A DNA stretch of 10,112 bases from an uncultured Oscillospiraceae bacterium (GCA_910587835.1 CAJUNQ010000103.1:1-10112), one strand, 5' to 3'; counted from the first letter of the stretch, positions 1 through 6,425 are shown. Numbers and translations are program-made. Notes: generated from the letters alone by a model not told the origin.

Positions 1-76
1 AGAGTGGATTCGAACCACTGAAGTCGTCGACAACAGATTTACAGTCTGCCCCCTTTGGCCACTCGGGAACTCCCCC
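1..76 (-). tRNA. tRNA-Tyr (GTA), 3' end cut by window edge
   Basis: Read on the minus strand, the gene opens with acceptor strand GGGGGAG at 76-70. It has a class II body with a long variable arm, an anticodon loop containing CTGTAAA (anticodon GTA, tyrosine) near 40-44, and a T arm AGTGG-TTCGAAT-CCACT at 3-19. Only the first two bases of the 3' acceptor strand lie inside the window, so the gene runs off the left edge. The long variable arm and the GTA anticodon together fit bacterial tRNA-Tyr. Confidence 0.95.
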
Positions 77-105
77 ATCAATGTATTTAATTTTAGATGC
101 CGCCA

Positions 106-164
106 GCCCGCGGGCATATCGGCTAGCGATTTTCACGCAGTCCGTGCGCGACTTGCCCGCGGGG
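106..164. repeat. Pair of GC-rich palindromes between tRNA remnants
   Basis: The palindrome GCCCGCGGGC at 106-115 recurs as GCCCGCGGGG at 155-164. Because each copy is itself palindromic, the two can pair with each other or fold alone. They lie between the tRNA-Tyr gene and the tRNA-Thr fragment. They could be a processing or termination structure of an old tRNA transcript, or part of a recombination site. No run of T follows either copy, so it is not a standard terminator. Confidence 0.4.
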
Positions 165-173
165 GCACCCCGC

Positions 174-218
174 TGGAGCTGGTGAACGGACTCGACCCCC
201 TGACCTGCTGATTACAAA
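174..218 (-). pseudogene. 3' half of a tRNA-Thr (TGT), possible attachment site scar
   Basis: On the minus strand the piece runs from the anticodon loop TTTGTAA (anticodon TGT) through TCAGCAGGTC, a T arm with loop GTCGAGT, the acceptor 3' strand CACCAGC, then T and an encoded CCA (176-174). No matching 5' half exists: the expected acceptor start GCTGGTG is absent from 219-260. The T stem is imperfect. Site-specific integrases commonly recombine within the 3' half of tRNA genes and leave exactly such a fragment at the far end of the insert. It therefore reads as an att scar or a decayed tRNA-Thr that once preceded tRNA-Tyr. Confidence 0.6.
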
Positions 219-430
219 CAGTGTGGGGAGCGTACATTTGGAGGTTTCCAGCGGTTTATAGCCATTTCTAGTACACTTGCAGGCAGTTTTCCGCCCTGTT
301 CCCTCCATTGTCTCCACACAGATTTTTCGCGTGTGGGTCAGGGTGTGGGTCAGCCCCAAACACACCCTGTGAATCCGCAAACCGCGCGCAACCCCCCCCT
401 CAAAAATTGCGCTGCATAACAAAGAATAGC
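219..430. other. No convincing gene; low-complexity junction sequence
   Basis: This stretch lies between the tRNA-Thr fragment and the HxlR-type gene. A minus-strand open frame crosses 123-422, but it runs on through the tRNA fragment, and its product is Cys/Arg/Thr-rich with no recognisable fold. I treat it as chance, or at most as debris of a mobile-element gene. Visible details are a tandem 11-bp repeat (331-353), a run of eight C (392-399), and an inverted repeat GCGCAA/TTGCGC (386-412) just downstream of the regulator's stop. That inverted repeat has no T tract, so it is only a weak terminator candidate. Confidence 0.5.
331..353. repeat. Tandem 11-bp direct repeat
   Basis: GTGTGGGTCAG occurs at 331-341 and again at 343-353, one base apart. 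No function can be assigned. It lies in the gene-poor junction to the right of the tRNA-Thr fragment. Confidence 0.6.
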
Positions 431-766
431 CTAATCCTTCCCCCCAGCCATTTCCTTATACCCCGCGCCCCACTGCTCCATAGCATCCAGAATAGGCCGC
501 ATAGTCTCTCCCAACTCGCTCAGCGCATACTCTACCCGGGGCGGAACCTCTGCATAGACCGTACGGGTGACAAGACCGTCCGACTCCAAAGCACGCAGGG
601 AATCCGTCAGCACCTTCTGGCTGATTCCCTCCAAATTCTTCTGCAATTCGTTGAACCGCCAAGGGCGCATACGCAGGTTGCGGATAATCAAAAGTTTCCA
701 TTTGCTGCCGATGAGCTGGACGGTGGTGGCCACCGGGCACTGGGGGAGTTCTTCTTTGGTCAGCAT
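431..766 (-). CDS. HxlR-family winged-helix transcriptional regulator
   Basis: The 111-residue protein matches the HxlR/YodB/MarR-like family in length and layout. It has an N-terminal Cys10-Pro followed by the helix 'VQLIGSKWKLLIIRNL', then the segment 'RPWRFNELQKNLEGISQKVL', which is the family's characteristic DNA-recognition region. The wing 'GLVTRTVYAEVPPRVEYAL' and a short dimerisation helix follow. Such proteins bind palindromes near their own promoter and near a divergent target. Many sense electrophiles or redox through the N-terminal Cys, and Cys10 could serve here, though that is inferred. The ATG at 766-764 has a GGAG site about 8 bases upstream. The gene appears monocistronic, with its own promoter (808-836). 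The usual divergent partner gene is missing. Confidence 0.93.
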   Translation of the reverse strand: MLTKEELPQCPVATTVQLIGSKWKLLIIRNLRMRPWRFNELQKNLEGISQKVLTDSLRALESDGLVTRTVYAEVPPRVEYALSELGETMRPILDAMEQWGAGYKEMAGGKD

Positions 767-807
767 ATGTCAGTCTCCAACACTTCAAAATATCATGTTA
801 CGCTCCA

Positions 808-836
808 ATTGTATTGCATTAAACCCGCCCTGTCAA
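808..836 (-). promoter_or_regulatory. Sigma-A promoter for the HxlR-family gene
   Basis: On the minus strand a perfect -35 TTGACA (836-831) is followed by a 17-base spacer and -10 TACAAT (813-808). The start codon lies about 40 bases beyond the -10 element. Confidence 0.85.
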
Positions 837-840
837 GAAG

Positions 841-868
841 GTGGGTTACTTTTATGTAACTACCCCAC
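841..868. promoter_or_regulatory. Palindromic operator candidate for the HxlR-family protein
   Basis: GTTAC (845-849) and GTAAC (856-860) form an inverted repeat around a 6-base A/T centre. Outer GTGGG/CCCAC arms (841-845, 864-868) extend it. The site lies 4 bases upstream of the -35 element of the HxlR-family gene and about 12 bases upstream of a plus-strand promoter. HxlR/YodB-type repressors recognise short A/T-centred inverted repeats of this kind. Assignment to the neighbouring regulator is inferred from position. Confidence 0.55.
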
Positions 869-880
869 AAAAAGTGCGTA

Positions 881-909
881 CTTGTGGGCCGGGGAAAAAT
901 CGGTATAAT
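881..909 (+). promoter_or_regulatory. Possible divergent promoter with no gene behind it
   Basis: A perfect TATAAT at 904-909 has a weak -35-like CTTGTG at 881-886 with 17-base spacing. It points away from the HxlR-family gene. No open frame with a ribosome site follows: the ATG at 909-911 meets a stop after five codons. This may be the surviving promoter of a lost target gene. Confidence 0.4.
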
Positions 910-1196
910 GAGAGTCACAGGGTGACAAAAAGCCCTGAATACATTAACAGTGGTACATACCCGAATCTCTCTTTGCCACAGCGCCGCTACGCTATAAACT
1001 TCCTTTAAATTTTTCTCTGCCTTCTTGACGGGGTCGGTTCAAGCTGGTGGGGCCCTATCCTTTCGGTTTTCGTTATTTTGCTTTTGACTTGTGTTTTCCG
1101 GTAGTGGGGTTAAGCAATTCCGTTATCTATAGGGTGCATTACGCTGGGGGCATACGGGGAATTGGGAGATGTCCCGGCCAAGTAAAAACCGTGTTT
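910..1196. other. No gene recognised
   Basis: Between the orphan promoter and the end of the ANTAR gene I see no coding region with a plausible start site and no RNA gene. A short hairpin GTCAC-AGG-GTGAC (914-926) lies just past the TATAAT, without a T tract. No convincing intrinsic terminator for the five-gene operon that ends at 1197 is visible here. A minus-strand AAAAC/GTTTT element near 1184-1197 is too weak to call. Confidence 0.5.
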
Positions 1197-1784
1197 TCAT
1201 ACAAACTCCCCTTCCAGGACCATTTGAGCCGCCTGTCCTTTTGTAACGCCATGGTTCATTGCCAGTTTCTCAATATGGCGGTGGGCCTGAGGTTCATCCA
1301 TACCGCAGGACTCTATCAGTATCCACTTGGCCCGGTTTACCAAGCGTATTTCCGCCATCTTCTCCTCCAGGGAAAGGGTCTTCTTTTCCACTTGCCGCAG
1401 CTTTTCCCGGGCGCTCACCATCCATCTAAGAGCCTGGTCCATGCCGCCCTTGGATAGGGGTTTTTGCAGTGTAAATACGCCGTGTATAGAGGTTCTGGCA
1501 TATGCCTCGCCGTACAGCTCTGCGCGGACCATAAGTACCACCACCCTTTCCTGTGATTCGCTAATATCCACGGCAAATCCCATTCCAGCACCGTCCGGGA
1601 GGGGCGAGTTCACCAGCACAAAATCAAAGACCCGCTCAGCAAGCATTCTACGCCCCTGGCTGATGCTCCCGGCGAAACGGGTATGGGCCCGGAATACGCC
1701 GGGTAAAAAATCTTCCAGCGCCCTGTTGAATTTGTCCTGGCCGGATATGACCAGCATACGATAGACCTGCTCTTCCAGTGCCAT
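1197..1784 (-). CDS. ANTAR-domain RNA-binding antiterminator with degenerate receiver domain
   Basis: The 195-residue protein has a receiver-like N-terminal domain (about 8-115), a coiled linker (about 120-140) and a C-terminal ANTAR helix bundle (about 137-190). The ANTAR part includes 'RAKWILIESCGMDEPQAHRHI' split over helices one and two and a final 'VTKGQAAQMVLEGE'. Family members (AmiR, NasR, EutV) bind short RNA hairpins with six-base loops and stop terminators from forming. In the receiver the phospho-acceptor Asp is replaced by Asn59 ('VLVN' before 'SPLPDG') and the usual N-terminal acidic pair is absent, while Lys108-Pro109 remains. Control by phosphorylation is therefore unlikely, and a partner protein or ligand is more plausible. 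ATG 1784 is chosen over the longer frame because AGAGGGG sits 5 bases upstream and the extension overlaps the preceding gene. It is the last gene of the glt operon, 16 bases after the GlnA-like gene. The two hairpin leaders at 6369-6647 are its likely targets. Confidence 0.92.
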   Translation of the reverse strand: MALEEQVYRMLVISGQDKFNRALEDFLPGVFRAHTRFAGSISQGRRMLAERVFDFVLVNSPLPDGAGMGFAVDISESQERVVVLMVRAELYGEAYARTSIHGVFTLQKPLSKGGMDQALRWMVSAREKLRQVEKKTLSLEEKMAEIRLVNRAKWILIESCGMDEPQAHRHIEKLAMNHGVTKGQAAQMVLEGEFV

Positions 1785-1800
1785 AATTTCCCCTCTTTTT

Positions 1801-3018
1801 TCAAGGCTTACTGCTTGCACAGAAGCTTTCCAGCACACAAGCAGGCATATGCTCCCGGATAAATGCGCTCTGCCAGGCCAGACGCTGGGCTTCCGGCAAA
1901 CTTTCCGGTAGTTGGCGGTACCGGGCAAGTACTTCGGGAGGCGCTTTGTACAGGTTTAAGTTCGCTACCATAGGCAGGTCCAAGCGCTGCCGGATGCCGT
2001 AGAGTCCCGCCTGTATCATCAGTGCCAAAGCCAGATAAGGATTGGCCTCAGGGTCCGGGGAGCGCAGTTCGGCACGCCGGTATTCCCCGGAACCGGAGGG
2101 GATGCGCACCAGTTGAGAGCGGTTTTCGCTGGACCAGGAGATATACCTGGGAGCTTTGAACCTGCCAAACCGGGCGTATGAGTTCTCCACTGGATTCAGA
2201 AAGGCCGTCATCTCCGGCGCCTTCTCCAGTATTCCGGCAATTATATGACAGAGGTCGCCGCTGTGTTCTGAGCGCACGGATATATTGACATGAAAGCCGT
2301 TTCCTGGCCAGTCAGGGAGGGGCCTGGGTGAAAAATCTGCCCAGAGACCGTTACGCCTTGCTACAGTCTTCACCACCGTCCTGAAAGTCATGGCGTTGTC
2401 CGCAGCGGTAAGGGGGTCAGAGTAGCGGAAATCTATTTCATTCTGGCCCGGCCCTTCTTTGTGGTAAGAGCTCTCCGGGGCAATGCCCATCTGTTCCAGG
2501 GTTAGGCAAATCTCCCGGCGGATATTCTCCCCCCGGTCCTCGGGGGCAATGTCCATATATCCCGCCTGGTCGTAGGGCTCCAAAGTAGGCTGCCCATTCT
2601 GGTCCAGGTTGAACAGGTAGAACTCCTGCTCAGTCCCGAAGAAAAAGCCGCGCCCCAGCTTTTCCGCCGCTTCCACTGCCCTTTGCAGAAGCCGCCGGGT
2701 ATCGCCGGGGAAGTCTGTTCCGCAGGACAGGCTCACGCTGCTGAACATGCGCACTACTCTGCCGTGCTCTGGCCGCCAGGGCAGCACTGTCAGGGTATCT
2801 GGGTCCGGGTGCAGCAGCAGATCCGAATAGGTCTCGTCCCCAAAGCCCGCAATGGCGGAGCCGTCAAAGGGAATACCCTGGGCAAAGGCCCTGGGCAGCT
2901 CCCCTGGCAGGATGGAGATATTCTTCTGCCGGCCAAATACGTCGCAGAAGGCCAGCCTGATAAACTTAATATCCTCTTCCTTTACATACTGCAGGACCTC
3001 GTTTTGCGTATATTTCAT
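1801..3018 (-). CDS. glnA: Glutamine synthetase I-like protein, altered catalytic residues and short C terminus
   Basis: This 405-residue protein aligns end to end with GSI (about 440 residues), which joins ammonia to glutamate using ATP. Retained elements are 'FDGSAIAGF' (Asp52, ammonium-site Asp), 'GTEQEFYLF' (Glu130, Glu132), Glu194, His243 in 'GNGFHVNIS', 'ENRSQLVRIP' and 'RRAELRSPDPEANPYLA' (Glu317, Arg319). Oddities: the first Glu of the usual HHEV(A)PGQ(H/N)E metal-ligand segment is Lys187 (codon 2460-2458), with a Glu one place later. The flap 'PGYEAP' is one residue shorter and reads 'GRFKAP', with Lys288 (2157-2155) replacing the catalytic flap Glu. The C-terminal 'HPWE' tail is absent. 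The ATG at 3018 has AAAGGAG 8 bases upstream and lies 14 bases after the GXGXG gene. It may be a weak or inactive synthetase, or a regulatory sensor. A true synthetase (GlnN) is encoded nearby. Confidence 0.9.
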   Translation of the reverse strand: MKYTQNEVLQYVKEEDIKFIRLAFCDVFGRQKNISILPGELPRAFAQGIPFDGSAIAGFGDETYSDLLLHPDPDTLTVLPWRPEHGRVVRMFSSVSLSCGTDFPGDTRRLLQRAVEAAEKLGRGFFFGTEQEFYLFNLDQNGQPTLEPYDQAGYMDIAPEDRGENIRREICLTLEQMGIAPESSYHKEGPGQNEIDFRYSDPLTAADNAMTFRTVVKTVARRNGLWADFSPRPLPDWPGNGFHVNISVRSEHSGDLCHIIAGILEKAPEMTAFLNPVENSYARFGRFKAPRYISWSSENRSQLVRIPSGSGEYRRAELRSPDPEANPYLALALMIQAGLYGIRQRLDLPMVANLNLYKAPPEVLARYRQLPESLPEAQRLAWQSAFIREHMPACVLESFCASSKP

Positions 3019-3032
3019 GGTCGCCGCTCCTT

Positions 3033-3746
3033 TCAGTTCATCACATACATCTGCCGGTAAGGATTCCCGTTGTCCGGGGTCACAGAGGTGAATGGGCTGT
3101 TCAGCACCTCGGAAAGATCATACCCAAAGGCAACGCAAAAGGCCTCCAGCTGCCCGCGCACCTCCTCCAGTTCCTCCCGCTCTGCCGGCTGCGCGCTCAC
3201 CTGGGCAGGGAAAGAGATATCCTCCCAGCAGCCCCGCAGCAACAATTTTCCTCCGTGCATTCCGGTGCAGGGGAAGTTGCCCACCGGCCTGCCGCCGTTG
3301 AGCGCCAGCACAATAATAATCCCCCCGGCCTGGTATTCTCCCAGAAAGCTCCCGGTTCTGCCGCCTATTATCATCACTGGGACCTTGTCCTTATAAGCCT
3401 TCATATGGATTCCGGCCCGGTACCCAGCGTCTCCCTTCACCAATATGCGCCCGCCCCGCATAGCATACCCCGCGGCGTCCCCAATGCTGCCGTGCACGAT
3501 TATCTCACCGGCGTTCATGGTATCGCCCGCCGCGTCTTGGGCGTTACCATATACGGTGATGTTTCCGCCGTTGAGATAAGCCCCCAGAGCGTTCCCGGGC
3601 ACGCCTTCTATTGTCAGTTCTCCGGCGTCCATGCCGGCGCCAAGAAACCTTTCCCCGCAGCAGCCGGTGAGCCTGTAGGCGGCGGTTTTCCGCAGGCGCT
3701 CGTTTATCTCACGGTAACCAAGGCCCTGTATGTTTATCGTCTCCAT
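3033..3746 (-). CDS. Glutamate synthase GXGXG (beta-helix) subunit
   Basis: The 237-residue protein corresponds to the C-terminal structural domain of the large glutamate synthase subunit, encoded separately as in archaeal-type enzymes. The right-handed beta-helix repeats are visible as recurring G-x-x-(L/A/T)-G-x-x-(M/L)-x-(G/A)-G steps, for example 'GNALGAYLNGGNITVYGNA' and 'GDAAGYAMRGGRILVKGDA'. The chain ends in a short helical tail (about 185-237). This part packs against the amidotransferase and FMN domains and helps shape the ammonia channel. It has no catalysis of its own. The start lies one base after the stop of the FMN subunit gene (TAA-C-ATG), so the two are probably translationally coupled. 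A GGGGG Shine-Dalgarno-like run precedes it. Confidence 0.93.
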   Translation of the reverse strand: METINIQGLGYREINERLRKTAAYRLTGCCGERFLGAGMDAGELTIEGVPGNALGAYLNGGNITVYGNAQDAAGDTMNAGEIIVHGSIGDAAGYAMRGGRILVKGDAGYRAGIHMKAYKDKVPVMIIGGRTGSFLGEYQAGGIIIVLALNGGRPVGNFPCTGMHGGKLLLRGCWEDISFPAQVSAQPAEREELEEVRGQLEAFCVAFGYDLSEVLNSPFTSVTPDNGNPYRQMYVMN

Positions 3747-3747
3747 G

Positions 3748-5253
3748 TTATTCCCCCGCGTGTTTTATGCCTAAGATGTCCAGTTCCTTTTGGGTGAGTC
3801 CTATGCCCCGAAGCATAAGCCGGTTGCCTTTAAGGGCCTCGATGGAGTTGATCCCCATCCCCCCCATGAGCTCCTTCATCTCATGCCTCCAGGCTGTCAT
3901 CAGGTTTATAAGTCTTTTTGCCGCGGCATCCGGGTCCAGGCGTTTCACCAACTCCGGCTCTTGGGTGGCAATGCCCCAGGCACAGCGCCCGGTTTGGCAG
4001 GTGTGGCAGAGATGGCACCCCATGGCCAGCATAGCCGCTGTGGCAATATAGCAGGCGTCCGCCCCCAATGCCACAGCCTTTACCACATCTGCGGCGCTGC
4101 GGATGCTGCCGCCGGCTACCAGGCTTACCTGCCCACGGATACCCTCGTCCCGCAGGCGCTGGTCAACTGCCGCCAGGGCCAGCTCGATGGGGATGCCCAC
4201 ATTGTCCCGGATGCGGGTGGGAGCCGCGCCGGTGCCGCCTCGGAAACCATCAATCGCGATAACGTCTGCTCCGCTGCGGGCAATGCCGCTGGCTATGGCG
4301 GCAATATTATGCACTGCCGCCACCTTGACGATGACCGGCTTTTGATACCCGGAGGCCTCCTTAAGGGAAAACACCAGCTGCCGCAAATCCTCAATAGAGT
4401 AGATGTCGTGGTGGGGCGCAGGAGAAATGGCGTCGGAGCCCTCGGGTACCATACGGGTCCTGGCCACGTCCCCCACAATTTTTCCGCCGGGCAGATGGCC
4501 CCCAATCCCCGGCTTTGCTCCCTGCCCCATCTTTATCTCAATGGCCGCCCCGGCGTTCAAATATCTCTTATGTACCCCAAACCGCCCGGATGCCACCTGC
4601 ACAATGGTGTTGGCTCCATACCGGTAGAAATCCTCATGCAGCCCACCCTCGCCAGTATTGTATAGGATATCCAGCTCATCCGCCGCTCTTGCCAGGGCGG
4701 CATGGGCGTTATAGCTGATGGAGCCGTAGCTCATAGCGGAGAACATCACAGGCATGGACAGTTCCAACAGGGGCGGCATCGTGGTATCCAGGCTTCCGTC
4801 AGGCCTTCTTACCACCCGTTCCGGCCGCTGGCCCAGGAAAACCTTTGTCTCCATAGGCTCGCGTAAAGGGTCGATGGGAGGGTTTGTCACCTGGGAGGCA
4901 TTGAGCAGGAGTTTATCCCAATATACAGGGATTTCCTTTGGACTGCCCATGGAGGACAGCAGCACGCCGCCTGTCCTGGCCTGCTTATAGATTTCATGGA
5001 CCACCGGCTGCCGCCAATTGGAGTTGCCCATGGGGGCATAATCTGAACGGACAATTTTCAGCGCCCGGGCAGGACAGAAGCTGGCACAGCGCTGGCAATT
5101 GACGCATTTTGTGTCGTCAGCCGTAATTCTTCCGCTTCTGCCGTCTATGGCGTATACCTCATGGGAACACTGTTTTATGCAGGCGCCGCAGCCTGTGCAG
5201 CGGCCAGCATCCCGCCGGACCTCATATTCCGGATAGATAAAGTCTATGCCCAT
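3748..5253 (-). CDS. gltB: Glutamate synthase FMN subunit with N-terminal 2[4Fe-4S] ferredoxin domain
   Basis: This 501-residue protein carries the synthase site that adds ammonia to 2-oxoglutarate and reduces the product to glutamate. Residues 10-65 form a bacterial ferredoxin domain with two CxxCxxCxxxC clusters (Cys19/22/25/29 and Cys50/53/56/60). Residues about 100-480 are the FMN-binding barrel, with 'KMGQGAKPGIGGHLPG' (241-256), 'GFRGGTGAAPTRIRD' (336-350) and the 3Fe-4S loop Cys413/Cys419/Cys424 followed by 'WGIATQ'. An extra Cys416 sits inside that loop. The built-in ferredoxin domain and the absence of a GltD-like NADPH subunit suggest reduction by ferredoxin, which is inferred. The ATG overlaps the amidotransferase stop by one base (TGATG), indicating coupled translation. 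Product and length fit the archaeal/clostridial split enzyme. Confidence 0.95.
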   Translation of the reverse strand: MGIDFIYPEYEVRRDAGRCTGCGACIKQCSHEVYAIDGRSGRITADDTKCVNCQRCASFCPARALKIVRSDYAPMGNSNWRQPVVHEIYKQARTGGVLLSSMGSPKEIPVYWDKLLLNASQVTNPPIDPLREPMETKVFLGQRPERVVRRPDGSLDTTMPPLLELSMPVMFSAMSYGSISYNAHAALARAADELDILYNTGEGGLHEDFYRYGANTIVQVASGRFGVHKRYLNAGAAIEIKMGQGAKPGIGGHLPGGKIVGDVARTRMVPEGSDAISPAPHHDIYSIEDLRQLVFSLKEASGYQKPVIVKVAAVHNIAAIASGIARSGADVIAIDGFRGGTGAAPTRIRDNVGIPIELALAAVDQRLRDEGIRGQVSLVAGGSIRSAADVVKAVALGADACYIATAAMLAMGCHLCHTCQTGRCAWGIATQEPELVKRLDPDAAAKRLINLMTAWRHEMKELMGGMGINSIEALKGNRLMLRGIGLTQKELDILGIKHAGE

Positions 5254-6341
5254 CAGTACGCCCCCTCCTTTACTCTCACAATAACCGGTTCGCCGCCCGC
5301 CGGAGCCCAGATATGCTCCGCCTCCGGCTCCATCATCCGAATCGCGGCCTCTTCGCTGGCGATGAACACCCTGTCGTCCTTTTCGCCTACAACCATGGAG
5401 CGCAGCTTTAGCCGGTCATTCAGGGCCATCAGCCCGCCTGTAAAACCCAGCACGATGGAAAAGGGTCCGGTAATAAGCAGGCTGGGAAACATGCTGCGCA
5501 GATAAATATGCTTTTCTCTGTGCTCCGTTTTGCTCTCTATCGTGCTCCAGAAGGGGGCGGCAACCACCGACGCGGCCTCCGCAAGGCTCAACCCCTGTAC
5601 CCGCAGCAGGTAGTCCATTATATATGTAATAACTTCCGTGTCCGTCTGTAATGTGCACTGATAACCAAACATCTCCATATACCGCCGGTTGGCGTCATAA
5701 GAAGAAATCTCCCCGTTGTGTACCACCGACCAGTCCAACAGGGTAAAGGGGTGCGCCCCGCCCCACCAGCCCGGGGTATTGGTAGGGTACCGCCCATGAG
5801 CGGACCAGGCGTAGCCGGCGTAGTCCTCTAAGCGATAGAACTCCCCTACGTCCTCGGGATAGCCCACGGCTTTGAACGCCCCCATATTCTTTCCGGATGA
5901 GAACACAAAGGCTCCTTTTATTTCGGCGTTTATTTTCATGACGGTTCGGGCCACAAACTCTTTCTCGTCCAGCTGCAGGTTTCTCAGCAGGGAGGGAAAG
6001 GGAGAGAGGAAGTAGCGCCAGATGATCGGCTCGCCGGTGATAGAGGGTATCTTTCTGGTAGGAATCAGCTCTGACTGGACCAGCTCAAAGCGCTCTTTCA
6101 AAAAGGCCTCGCAGGACTTGCGGGTATCCCTGCAGTCAAAGAACATGTGCATGGCGTAGAATTCCCGGTAAGCCGGATAGATGCCGTACCCGGCAAAGCC
6201 GCCGCCCAGGCCGTTGGAGCGCTCGTGCATGGGGCGCATGGCCTCTGAGACTATACTGCCGGGCATTCTGCGGCCCTCTTTCGAGATGACGGCCGCGATG
6301 GCACAGCCGGAGGGGATGCGGACCTGACCTTCGATTTCCAT
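5253..6341 (-). CDS. Glutamate synthase class II glutamine amidotransferase subunit
   Basis: The 362-residue protein releases ammonia from glutamine for the FMN subunit. It is the separately encoded N-terminal domain of glutamate synthase. Class II (Ntn-type) residues are visible: the probable nucleophile Cys13 after 'RIPSG', Arg184 in 'HGRYPTNTPGWWGGAHPF', Asn209-Gly210 in 'DWSVVHNGE', and Asp234 in 'QTDTEVITY'. Cys13 is not at residue 2, so a 12-residue leader must be removed, or another start used, to free its amino group. That is inferred from family chemistry. The ATG at 6341 has AAGGA 9 bases upstream. It is the first gene of the five-gene operon, 28 bases downstream of the leader terminator's T tract, so its transcription should depend on readthrough. 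Confidence 0.93.
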   Translation of the reverse strand: MEIEGQVRIPSGCAIAAVISKEGRRMPGSIVSEAMRPMHERSNGLGGGFAGYGIYPAYREFYAMHMFFDCRDTRKSCEAFLKERFELVQSELIPTRKIPSITGEPIIWRYFLSPFPSLLRNLQLDEKEFVARTVMKINAEIKGAFVFSSGKNMGAFKAVGYPEDVGEFYRLEDYAGYAWSAHGRYPTNTPGWWGGAHPFTLLDWSVVHNGEISSYDANRRYMEMFGYQCTLQTDTEVITYIMDYLLRVQGLSLAEAASVVAAPFWSTIESKTEHREKHIYLRSMFPSLLITGPFSIVLGFTGGLMALNDRLKLRSMVVGEKDDRVFIASEEAAIRMMEPEAEHIWAPAGGEPVIVRVKEGAY

Positions 6342-6368
6342 AGTACCATATCCTTAATAAATATTTTC

Positions 6369-6425
6369 AAAAAAATAACGCTCGTCCCGGGCGCAGGGAC
6401 TCCCTGGGCCGGAATGAACGCCATT
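6369..6425 (-). terminator. Leader (attenuator) terminator of the glt operon
   Basis: On the minus strand AATGGCGTTCATTCCGG (6425-6409) pairs, with G-U pairs and one mismatch, to the segment ending CGAGCGTTATT. The inner arm CAGGG-AGT-CCCTG closes the hairpin, and seven T follow (6375-6369). It lies between the promoter and the first gene, so it can shut off the operon unless disrupted. Its 5' arm is also used by the small hexaloop hairpin at 6413-6432. Confidence 0.82.

Noticed and set aside
123..422. Minus-strand open frame of 99 codons near the tRNA genes
   Set aside because: It reads through the tRNA-Thr fragment, has odd composition and no recognisable domain. A decayed mobile-element gene end is possible but unsupported.
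308..859. Plus-strand open frame of 183 codons
   Set aside because: It overlaps the well-supported HxlR-family gene and its promoter on the other strand, and its product has no family features.
1025..1060. TTGACG and GGTTCAAG elements suggesting a promoter or tRNA T arm
   Set aside because: No -10 element lies at proper spacing, and no tRNA fold can be completed around the T-loop-like sequence.
1047..1457. Plus-strand open frame of 136 codons
   Set aside because: It runs antisense to the ANTAR gene with no ribosome site or family similarity.
1785..1928. Longer start for the ANTAR gene (243 residues)
   Set aside because: The extension lies inside the GlnA-like gene in another frame and does not resemble the family. 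ATG 1784 has a good ribosome site.
1785..1930. Frameshift explaining the short GlnA-like C terminus
   Set aside because: The other frame just downstream does not encode the missing HPWE-type tail, so the short end appears genuine.
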